A stretch of 5,855 nucleotides of DNA from Bacteroidales bacterium (lineage in GTDB: Bacteria; Bacteroidota; Bacteroidia; Bacteroidales; Muribaculaceae): positions 1 to 5,855 of the forward strand of contig SFNM01000131.1 in assembly GCA_004552725.1 (NCBI GenBank). Reading direction: 5' to 3'. Positions 1-4,508 of this stretch are shown piece by piece (the stretch's first letter is position 1; every line of letters begins with the position of its first letter). The notes under the pieces were generated by a model. It had not been told where the DNA came from. It worked only from the letters and a program-made list of their open reading frames with translations, and ran no database searches. A program made the position numbers and the translations under genes.

Positions 1-5
1 GGAGC

Positions 6-84
6 CTCTAGGACGCGTTTTCCGGCAAAAGTAGGGCAAACACCTTAGGATTGCCTAAAACGCGAAATAGAGCCCTTCTAGGGC
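6..84. other. Structured inverted-repeat cluster at left edge
   Basis: CGCGTTTT (14-21) pairs perfectly with AAAACGCG (57-64). An outer CTCTA (6-10) pairs with TAGAG (68-72). An inner GGCAA (35-39) pairs with TTGCC (51-55), and CCTTAGG (43-49) is its own palindrome. A second hairpin, GCCC-TTCTA-GGGC, follows at 73-84. All three plus frames hit stops at or before position 48, so no gene enters from the left for more than a few codons. The structure could be a small RNA, a leader or tail of a rightward transcript, or a protein-binding or attachment site. I recognise no RNA family in it. Confidence 0.5.
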
Positions 85-94
85 ATCCTCGTCG

Positions 95-216
95 ATGTGT
101 GGTGAGATGGGTTGGTGTGGGGGAGTGTGTGGTGGATGGGATGGTGCCGACTCAGTCGCCCTCGCCGTGCGGTGGGGAGGACTGGGATGTGTGGATGCCC
201 CACCCCCACCCCCTCC
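95..216. other. G-rich tract switching to C-rich near position 198
   Basis: On the plus strand, 95-197 is dominated by G and GT runs and contains several GGATG or AGATG words. At 198-213 it switches to CCCC-A-CCCCC-A-CCCCC. Each side could form a quadruplex-like structure: on the plus strand from GGTTGGTGTGG (110-120) and following GG pairs, and on the minus strand from three runs of 4-5 G. Elsewhere in the window the plus strand is the C-rich one, so this is a local reversal of strand composition. I find no convincing gene here. Confidence 0.45.
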
Positions 217-312
217 AATCTCCAGAAAAAAAAATCGGGGGCTCCATCCAACTACCCTGGTTCCCGCCTTTTTATCTCTCCACCTACCCGACCAAAAGTA
301 ATCCTGACATGA

Positions 313-354
313 GAAATTCGAAACTCGCCCACACTCAGGCGGGCTTTTAATTTC
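313..354 (+). terminator. Rho-independent terminator, rightward
   Basis: CTCGCC (324-329) pairs with GGCGGG (338-343), including one G-U pair, around an eight-base loop (330-337). CTTTT follows at 344-348. An outer arm GAAATT (313-318) pairs with AATTTC (349-354), and AAA (321-323) faces TTT (345-347). A GC-rich stem followed by a U tract is the intrinsic terminator form. It works best for plus-strand transcription. The rightward transcript it would stop is not identified and may start near or before the left edge. Confidence 0.7.
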
Positions 355-430
355 GAGGACGGCTTATCTTACCCCACACACCGCAAAGTGGCTCTACAAG
401 CCATTATCCGCATCCTAGCCAACCTTGCCA

Positions 431-460
431 TTTTTACAAAAGTTTTGGAATTTGTAAAAA
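431..460. repeat. Perfect 10-bp inverted repeat
   Basis: TTTTTACAAA (431-440) and TTTGTAAAAA (451-460) are exact reverse complements separated by ten bases. It lies directly beside a second hairpin (463-479), and its ACAAA/TTTGT core recurs in the 13-mer repeats further right. It may be a protein-binding site or part of a double terminator. Confidence 0.65.
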
Positions 461-462
461 AG

Positions 463-490
463 AAAGATAGGCTATCTTTTTAATTTTTTT
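463..490. terminator. Terminator-like hairpin, possibly bidirectional
   Basis: AAAGATAG (463-470) and CTATCTTT (472-479) are perfectly complementary around one base; an RNA would form six pairs with a five-base loop. On the plus strand it runs into TTAATTTTTTT (480-490). On the minus strand the hairpin is followed by CTTTTTTAC. Both sides therefore offer a U tract, although the stem is AT-rich and weak. Confidence 0.5.
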
Positions 491-850
491 CCATCTTGTC
501 GGGGCGTGTAGATGTGGCGGAAGGCGGCAACCGAGGCGGGCGCAAGTGTCGCCCCATCCCCATCCGGGGTACCCCACTTTTACAAACATTTTTCCATCCA
601 CCCCTTCTTTGTCAAAAACAAGAAAAAAAATCTTTCCCTCCCCTGGTATAGAAAATAAAACATCTAGATGTAAAAAAATAAAAATAGAAAAACATCTTAT
701 AGAAAAAGTTTGAAGTTGATTTTTCCAAACATTTTGTAGGAATTTGCCTTCATCTTTGTAAAAAAAACATGTACATCCGCCCACCCGACACCCCTCCAGG
801 CGAGGCGTGGCGCGGCTTTGCGCATCTCAAATTTTTACAAAGATGGGTCG

Positions 851-1056
851 GAAAATAAGATAAAGGGGACTGTTTTATCTTTACTGTCGTATAAAAAAAT
901 CTAATTTAATTAAGACTTTCTACAAACATCTTGCAAAAAGTATCTATTAAATTATATTTTTTAGAAAAAGTTAAAAGAGTGGTTGCCATCTTTATCTTAT
1001 TTTTACTCTAAAAAATTAAAGATAAATTAGACTTTTCTACAAACATCTTGCAAAAA
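851..1056. repeat. Imperfect tandem duplication, offset about 117 bases
   Basis: Module A (about 851-939) and module B (about 963-1056) align along most of their length. Both begin with GAAAA and a GATAAA- or GTTAAA-like stretch and carry TTTATCTT (874-881 and 991-998). They then share an A-run with TTA and AGACTTT, and end in an identical 23-mer (917-939 and 1034-1056, core CTACAAACATCTTGC). The core offset is exactly 117 bases. A degenerate third copy begins with TTTATCTT at 1107-1114 and ends near ATCTTGC at 1153-1159. Confidence 0.7.
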
Positions 1057-1114
1057 AACCCATTTACCTATACATCCGCACCCATAGCAATATCGCGTTG
1101 TCACTATTTATCTT
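857..1114. promoter_or_regulatory. Cluster of five TTTATCTT / AAGATAAA sites
   Basis: TTTATCTT occurs at 874-881, 991-998 and 1107-1114. Its reverse complement AAGATAAA occurs at 857-864 and 1019-1026. The pairs 857/874 and 991/1019 form inverted repeats with 9- and 20-base spacers. Spaced, partly inverted octamers suggest binding sites for a dimeric protein, such as a replication initiator or repressor. This is inference from arrangement only. Confidence 0.45.
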
Positions 1115-1163
1115 TAAGTTTTTACCCGAAAATAGGCAAAAAGCTGGCATGTATCTTGCTAGA

Positions 1164-1190
1164 AAAACAAAAAACTTAGTTTTTTGTTTT
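1164..1190. repeat. 27-base perfect palindrome (A-rich/T-rich arms)
   Basis: AAAACAAAAAACT (1164-1176) and AGTTTTTTGTTTT (1178-1190) are exact reverse complements around T1177. In RNA this gives a ~12-bp stem made almost only of A-U pairs, with a U-rich 3' arm on either strand. It could act as a weak bidirectional terminator for leftward read-through from the operon, or as an unwinding or binding element. Confidence 0.6.
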
Positions 1191-1219
1191 ACAACATCTT
1201 TGTAAAAGTGTGCTAAAAC

Positions 1220-1290
1220 TTTTAATTTTTTAGTGACTATCCCGTATCTCGCGTGCGAGGCGGTGCGAGATAGTCTCTAAAAAATTAAAA
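1220..1290. repeat. Large interrupted palindrome, about 25 paired bases
   Basis: Outer arms TTTTAATTTTTTAG (1220-1233) and CTAAAAAATTAAAA (1277-1290) pair over 14 bases. After a T-T mismatch, GACT (1235-1238) pairs with AGTC (1272-1275). Beyond a seven-base bulge (1239-1245), ATCTCGC (1246-1252) pairs with GCGAGAT (1265-1271). The loop is 12 bases and contains GTGCGAGGCGG. The U-rich arm comes first on both strands, so as a whole it is not a canonical terminator. It may instead combine two convergent U tracts, or be a cruciform or binding site. Confidence 0.7.
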
Positions 1291-1384
1291 TTAAATCCGG
1301 AGTGGCGGCGTGCGAGGCGGGGCATCCCCGCACAAGGCGGGGCATCCCCATCCCCTAGCGGCGGGCGAGGCGGCGTGCGAGGCG
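1251..1384. repeat. GC-rich direct repeats overlapping the operon end
   Basis: GCGTGCGAGGCG occurs at 1251-1262, 1308-1319 and 1373-1384, with a variant GCGGGCGAGGCG at 1361-1372. AGGCGGGGCATCCCC occurs perfectly at 1315-1329 and 1335-1349 (period 20). GGGG-CAT-CCCC forms small hairpins in each of these, and CCCCGC (1326-1331) pairs with GCGGGG (1337-1342). The cluster spans the stop codon (1355-1357) of the last operon gene and its Arg-rich C-terminal codons. It may contribute to termination of leftward transcription, but no U tract follows directly. Confidence 0.65.
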
Positions 1385-1978
1385 CATCATCCTCCTACCT
1401 ACTGGGTTGTCCTTCTCCATCGGGCAATCGCACGACGAACGACGTACCATATCCCAGGGCGTCATACCAGCACCCACCATCCAGTCCAACCGCCAACATG
1501 GCTCGTCATATCCCATCCGCCACCGCACCAGCATCTCGCGTTTCTCATTCTCCACCGCGCGGCGGTAGGAAGCGTAGGTGGGCGTGGTGTCCATCCCCTC
1601 ACGCAAGCGGCGGGCGATTGCCCGACACTGCTCGACCCACCATCTATCCACGCCGCGAGGCGGTATGCGATACGCTGTATCCCTGGAGCAATACGCCGTG
1701 GCGGGCGGCATGTAGGCGATGCCATCTTCCCAACCCTCCGGACACTCGCATGTCCATCTGCATATCGGCCACAATTCCGTAGTCTCCGCTAGGGGTAGCA
1801 CGTGTAGCACACCACACGCCGAGTAGAACATTATCCCGCCAAAGGTCTCACCTTTTGGGGCGTCCAACCTACCAATCCAACCCGCACCACCTTTATCTGC
1901 TCTGGCGAATAAATAACCGAGGGGCTTCTCCATTGTCGCACGCACGGAGGCGGGCACTTCTATCTTCTCGACTCTCAT
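1355..1978 (-). CDS. Unrecognised 207-aa Cys/Trp/Arg-rich protein (last gene of operon)
   Basis: I do not recognise the family. The start (MRVEKIEV) is one base after the TGA of the preceding gene and is set by GGAGGTG four bases upstream. The frame stays open 68 codons further, but that part overlaps the upstream gene and is a shadow. The protein has eight cysteines (C55, C73, C77, C79, C97, C118, C161, C183/C185 among nine positions counted), with a close C73-x3-C77-x-C79 group and C183-x-C185. Tryptophans are frequent. A metal site is possible but unproven. The C-terminus (about residues 195-207, RRMMRLARRLARR) is strongly basic, so nucleic-acid contact is plausible. That tail is encoded by the GC-rich repeats shared with the non-coding region beyond the TAG stop, so it may be a recent repeat-derived extension. 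No signal peptide or membrane segment is evident. Confidence 0.85.
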   Translation of the reverse strand: MRVEKIEVPASVRATMEKPLGYLFARADKGGAGWIGRLDAPKGETFGGIMFYSACGVLHVLPLAETTELWPICRWTCECPEGWEDGIAYMPPATAYCSRDTAYRIPPRGVDRWWVEQCRAIARRLREGMDTTPTYASYRRAVENEKREMLVRWRMGYDEPCWRLDWMVGAGMTPWDMVRRSSCDCPMEKDNPVGRRMMRLARRLARR

Positions 1979-1979
1979 C

Positions 1980-2834
1980 TCACACCTCCAAACCCAGTTC
2001 CAATTCACCATCTCGCACCACATCATCCGCCTCGGGCTTCGCCTTCCAAAAGTTCGCGGCGACGGCTTCTTTCCACACGGCATAACGCTCCATCCATTCC
2101 TCCGCGGGCATGGCGTATATAAGGCGCGGTGCGGGAGAGTCATCCAACCTCGGGTCGTTGTAGGCGCGCTCCCCACCTCCACTTATGTCACCGAGGCGGG
2201 CGCCACCGTTCTCATCCATCCACAGGCACACACGCCCGTTACCGTTGATATCCCACTCAGGCGCGTCGAAAGGCGGGGCGACCACATCTCCCCACACTCG
2301 CTCCACGTCCGCCACGTTGAAGCGCACATCTTCCATCTCCAGTTCGTGGTGGGCGATCACTAGCGCGTCATCTCGTTCTTTCACAATAACGCACCCCGTG
2401 GACGTTTCCACCAGCATCCAATATCCATTCTTCGCCAAGATGTGCATGTCTCTGTGTAGGTGTGGACACGCGGCAACATCCAACACTTGGCGCAACGCGC
2501 GCATATTCACACGCACACCGCTCTTGTAGTACATCTCAATCAGGCGGGCACCATAGAGTGTGGGGCTATCCTCCTCGTGGGGCACTTCTACTCGCGCCTC
2601 CCTCGGCTCGACCCACATCCCCGACCCCGCGGCGTGGCGATAAAACCCTGCGTTCTCTCCGATATCCCGCAACACGTCCACCGATACGCAACCCATCTCA
2701 CCGTCACGCACCTTCACAAGACGCTTGAGAGTGGCACGCGGTATCCTAGCGACTTCCTGCCGCCCCCTCGTCGTTATACCTACGGCGTTCATCCACACAC
2801 CTTTACCATTGTCTGTTCCACTTACCTTAATCAT
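1980..2834 (-). CDS. Unrecognised 284-aa protein with C-P-H-x-H cluster
   Basis: I do not recognise the family. The start is ATG 2834 (MIKVSGTDNG), with AAGGAG at 2842-2847, seven bases upstream; the stop is TGA. The N-terminal third is basic (RIPRATLKRLVKVR, about residues 30-43). Residues 123-131 contain C123-P-H125-x-H127 and H131, a possible metal-binding cluster. Residues 195-202 (D-I-N-G-N-G-R-V) resemble the start of an EF-hand loop, but the usual acidic residue at loop position 12 is missing (an Asp is at 13), so calcium binding is doubtful. The C-terminus, about 225-284, is acidic. No signal peptide or transmembrane segment is visible. It is fourth of five in the operon, 25 bases after the previous gene and one base before the next. 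A soluble cytoplasmic protein is the best guess. Confidence 0.92.
   Translation of the reverse strand: MIKVSGTDNGKGVWMNAVGITTRGRQEVARIPRATLKRLVKVRDGEMGCVSVDVLRDIGENAGFYRHAAGSGMWVEPREARVEVPHEEDSPTLYGARLIEMYYKSGVRVNMRALRQVLDVAACPHLHRDMHILAKNGYWMLVETSTGCVIVKERDDALVIAHHELEMEDVRFNVADVERVWGDVVAPPFDAPEWDINGNGRVCLWMDENGGARLGDISGGGERAYNDPRLDDSPAPRLIYAMPAEEWMERYAVWKEAVAANFWKAKPEADDVVRDGELELGLEV
1983..1989 (-). promoter_or_regulatory. Shine-Dalgarno GGAGGTG fixing the start at 1978
   Basis: GGAGGTG on the minus strand lies inside the last codons of the upstream gene, four bases before ATG 1978. It overlaps the T of that gene's TGA region and makes the 207-aa start far better than the longer frame. The two cistrons are likely translationally coupled. 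Confidence 0.85.
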
Positions 2835-2859
2835 ATCTTTTCTCCTTATTAGTAGGTCG

Positions 2860-3561
2860 TTATCTTACTTTACGTGCGGCGATGTTGCTCAAGCTATCCG
2901 TACCCGGCGTGCGAATGGCGACACCGTAGCAGTCCCCCACTATCCACCAGTCCTCGACGATGCCACACTTCGTTGTGCGACGCGCATCCAGTATCTTTTT
3001 GCCGGGGAACACATACTCCGAGACGCCATCCCACACGGCGGGCACTCGGGCTACCGCTCTCGATATCTCGTTTTCCCACATCTCTATTGGGGCGCGGTTA
3101 TCGCCGAGGCGTAGTGCCCATCCATCTCGTCGCAACACCATCTGCACGGAATCTTCATCCGCGCCTTTGCGCGTTATCAGTGTGAGTACTTCGCTCCTCA
3201 TCTGCAATACGGCGGGGCGGGGGAACCGCATCATCCCTAGGCGCAACATTTTGGCGAGCGCGGCGTTGTAGCCATCTTCATCCTGATCGACAACCTGTCC
3301 ATCTATCGTCTCATACGCCCACATCCCAACATTGTCGTCATACCATCCATGCATGACGCCTATCGCCTCAAGCCCACCAGCCGTTATCCATTTGTCGAGG
3401 GTTTGCACAGACTCGAAACGCTCCCCACTATCCTCGATGAGGCTGTCAATCTGCCTCAGCACGTAAAACGGCACATCTTGCAACATGCCGACCGCCTTTT
3501 TGGACAATATCTTAGTCCACACACCGTCACACAAACTCGATTTCATTCTGATTTCTACCAT
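2860..3561 (-). CDS. Unrecognised 233-aa protein with DEDGYN motif
   Basis: I do not recognise the family. ATG 3561 (MVEIRMKSSL) is preceded by AAGGAGGG (3569-3576), seven bases upstream; an out-of-frame ATG lies within the spacer. The stop is TAA. Residues about 78-110 read as a small hydrophobic/acidic unit, W-A-Y-E-T-I-D-G followed by D-E-D-G-Y-N-A-A (94-101). The next protein upstream carries a close match, D-E-D-A-Y-N-N-A, so the two may share a fold or descend from one ancestor. A second D-E-D occurs at 135-137. The C-terminal part is mixed and ends in a basic ARKVR. No membrane segments or catalytic signature are seen. The gap to the preceding stop is 16 bases and to the following start 25, consistent with one transcript. 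Confidence 0.92.
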   Translation of the reverse strand: MVEIRMKSSLCDGVWTKILSKKAVGMLQDVPFYVLRQIDSLIEDSGERFESVQTLDKWITAGGLEAIGVMHGWYDDNVGMWAYETIDGQVVDQDEDGYNAALAKMLRLGMMRFPRPAVLQMRSEVLTLITRKGADEDSVQMVLRRDGWALRLGDNRAPIEMWENEISRAVARVPAVWDGVSEYVFPGKKILDARRTTKCGIVEDWWIVGDCYGVAIRTPGTDSLSNIAARKVR

Positions 3562-3577
3562 CTCTCATCCCTCCTTC

Positions 3578-4153
3578 TTATATCCACTCGTATTGTTCCA
3601 GCTCTAGGACATCCCACACGTATCGCACTTGGTCATCCGAGCAGTATTTTATCAGCACTGTGGCGCATTCATCCCACGTGCCGAACACCTCGTTTCCCTT
3701 GTTCGTTTTAAGGCAAACCGTCACCCACTCAGTCGCGCGTTCGAACATGGCGTTGTTGTAGGCATCTTCATCCTCAAAGCGCTCGTCTTCGCCAGCTTCC
3801 CATCCCGCATCCAACTCATACACGGCGACGAGTTCGGTAAAGTCGCTCTCATCTAATTGCCGGGCTAGCCAATCGCACACCATCTTGTGCATTCCCATCT
3901 CCGGATCCGCTTCGCCGTACTCCGCCAACACGTCGAACATCCTGTCCTTGTACAACTTCTCAACCTCTCTGAAATATCTCGTCTCCGTCATGTGGGCGAA
4001 CTCTTCGAGGGTGGGCGCATCCCAATCCGCCTTTGTTAGCAGCTCCTTAAAGGCGTCCGCCCAATAAATCTCGCCATCTGAGCATGTGTCGTCGAGGTAT
4101 TCCATCCACGGTACCATGTCGCCCGGGTTCGCTTCGAGGTAATCTAACTTCAC
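3578..4153 (-). CDS. Unrecognised acidic 191-aa protein, GTG start
   Basis: I do not recognise the family. I chose GTG 4153 (VKLDYLEANP) because its GTG overlaps the TGA of the preceding small gene (GTGA), a classic coupled arrangement. No Shine-Dalgarno lies in front of it, so it probably depends on ribosomes finishing the upstream gene. A GTG at 4198 would add 15 residues but also lacks a ribosome site. ATG 4120 (MVPWMEYL) is a shorter alternative. The protein is strongly acidic and looks largely helical (for example residues 56-112, FREVEKLYKD and onward). It carries D-E-D-A-Y-N-N-A at 128-135, matching the next gene's protein. Stop TAA is at 3580-3578. Small acidic phage proteins often bind host proteins or mimic DNA; that is only a possibility here. 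Confidence 0.88.
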   Translation of the reverse strand: MKLDYLEANPGDMVPWMEYLDDTCSDGEIYWADAFKELLTKADWDAPTLEEFAHMTETRYFREVEKLYKDRMFDVLAEYGEADPEMGMHKMVCDWLARQLDESDFTELVAVYELDAGWEAGEDERFEDEDAYNNAMFERATEWVTVCLKTNKGNEVFGTWDECATVLIKYCSDDQVRYVWDVLELEQYEWI

Positions 4154-4338
4154 ATGCTTTTGATGAACTCGGGTGTTATCCCGTGTTCCCGCCCACACAC
4201 CGAGAGATTTCTATCCTCATCGTTGTACTGTTGGTCTGGGAACATCCAACACCTCATCACCTCCACCGCGTATCTCACACGGTGATTCGCTCTTTCGGCG
4301 ATGACAGCCATCCATTCGTTTTTCGTTTTCGATTCCAT
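4150..4338 (-). CDS. Small 62-aa hypothetical protein, first gene of operon
   Basis: I do not recognise it. ATG 4338 (MESKTKNEWM) has GGAG nine bases upstream (4348-4351). A GTG at 4353 in the same frame would place the ribosome site inside the gene, so I prefer the shorter form. It is the first gene after the promoter, with a leader of about 100 bases. The central part (residues 9-35) looks helical with basic residues, followed by an acidic N-D-E-D. The stop TGA overlaps the next gene's GTG by four bases. Its small size lowers certainty. Codon composition like its neighbours, a ribosome site and the exact overlap support it as real. Confidence 0.78.
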   Translation of the reverse strand: MESKTKNEWMAVIAERANHRVRYAVEVMRCWMFPDQQYNDEDRNLSVCGREHGITPEFIKSM

Positions 4339-4347
4339 CTTGTTGTT

Positions 4348-4351
4348 CTCC
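4348..4351 (-). promoter_or_regulatory. Shine-Dalgarno GGAG fixing the start at 4338
   Basis: GGAG lies nine bases before ATG 4338 on the minus strand. It includes the last G of the in-frame GTG at 4353-4351, which makes that GTG an unlikely start. Confidence 0.65.
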
Positions 4352-4412
4352 ACTGTGCGCCAACATCTCGTCGGGAGGCGACCACCGCCATCCCGTCTTA
4401 CGTCGGCTAGTC

Positions 4413-4437
4413 CGTCGCGCCTATTCGTGGCGTGACG
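4413..4437 (-). promoter_or_regulatory. Hairpin at the predicted 5' end of the operon mRNA
   Basis: In the minus-strand RNA, CGTC (4437-4434) and CGCC (4432-4429) pair with GGCG (4421-4418) and GACG (4416-4413). There is one A-C mismatch and a seven-base loop. The predicted transcription start is near 4437, about seven bases after the -10 box, so the hairpin would begin almost at the first nucleotide. In bacteria such 5' hairpins protect mRNA from 5'-end-dependent decay; whether this one does is inference. The rest of the leader (4339-4412) shows no clear further structure. Confidence 0.55.
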
Positions 4438-4443
4438 TCGTTG

Positions 4444-4472
4444 GTTATATCGATTTAATTCTAACTTGTCAA
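4444..4472 (-). promoter_or_regulatory. Sigma70-type promoter for the five-gene operon
   Basis: On the minus strand a perfect -35 box TTGACA (4472-4467) is followed by exactly 17 bases and TATAAC (4449-4444), five of six matches to TATAAT. The spacer is AT-rich. Transcription would start near 4437 and read leftward through the 62-, 191-, 233-, 284- and 207-aa genes. The match indicates use of a bacterial housekeeping sigma factor and suggests early or constitutive expression in the host. No obvious operator palindrome overlaps it. Confidence 0.85.
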
Positions 4473-4476
4473 TAAT

Positions 4477-4508
4477 AAATTAAAAGGCGACGTGCTTTTT
4501 TGCGCGCC
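4477..4508 (-). terminator. Terminator of the large right-hand gene
   Basis: In the minus-strand RNA, GGCG (4508-4505) plus CG (4504-4503) pair with CG (4492-4491) and CGCC (4489-4486), with one bulged U. The loop is ten bases and includes six A. The stem runs straight into TTTTAATTT (4485-4477). The -35 box of the next promoter begins five bases later. The 5' arm is the last unit of the CGCCCACG repeat. Confidence 0.6.

Larger units (their letters stand above)
751..1207. repeat. Three perfect copies of 13-mer CATCTTTGTAAAA
   Basis: The 13-mer is found on the plus strand at 751-763 and 1195-1207 and on the minus strand at 833-845 (plus-strand reading TTTTACAAAGATG). Related shorter forms (ACAAACATCTT, TTTTACAAACAT) occur at 581-589, 922-932 and 1039-1049. 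Three exact 13-mers in about 460 bases, in both orientations, point to a recognition site rather than chance, even in AT-rich DNA. Confidence 0.65.
361..1309. other. Gene-free AT-rich, repeat-rich intergenic region
   Basis: No convincing coding region lies in these ~950 bases. Long A and T runs alternate with GC-rich islands (about 497-580, 773-825 and 1241-1275), each containing GAGGCG-type words. The region holds several perfect inverted repeats, a tandem duplication, three copies of a 13-mer and five copies of TTTATCTT, listed separately. It lies downstream of the leftward five-gene operon. Such a combination of AT-rich DNA, short repeated words and palindromes is typical of replication origins and multi-site operator regions. 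Structured non-coding RNA is the alternative. Confidence 0.7.

Noticed and set aside
1..100. tRNA or integron attC site
   Set aside because: The stems do not form a cloverleaf, no CCA-adjacent acceptor or T-loop is visible, and the GTTRRRY/RYYYAAC core pair of attC is absent.
51..350. Plus-strand 99-codon frame from TTG, ending in the terminator
   Set aside because: The start is TTG with only a weak AGGA, the sequence is low-complexity Pro/Gly/Trp-rich, and the stop lies inside the terminator hairpin. Two overlapping frames look equally protein-like.
434..784. Minus-strand 116-codon frame with GTG start and GGAGG eight bases upstream
   Set aside because: It runs through the hairpins at 431-479, one 13-mer repeat and a GC island. 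Its composition swings from Phe/Lys/Ile-rich to Pro/Gly/Cys-rich, unlike its neighbours. The ribosome site keeps it from being fully excluded.
951..956. Perfect TATAAT on the minus strand
   Set aside because: No acceptable -35 box lies 16-18 bases upstream, and such a hexamer is expected by chance in DNA this AT-rich.
931..958. TTGCAA-16-TATATT promoter-like pair on the plus strand
   Set aside because: Only moderate matches inside AT-rich repeat DNA, with no gene downstream on that strand.
851..1207. CRISPR array
   Set aside because: The repeats are few, imperfect and irregularly spaced, without constant-length spacers or nearby cas genes.
1979..2182. Longer 275-codon form of the last operon gene
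   Set aside because: The extra 68 codons lie within the 284-aa gene in another frame, and a strong GGAGGTG sits just before ATG 1978.
4154..4198. GTG 4198 as start of the 191-aa gene
   Set aside because: No ribosome site precedes it, and it would overlap the small gene by 49 bases, whereas GTG 4153 gives a standard four-base overlap.
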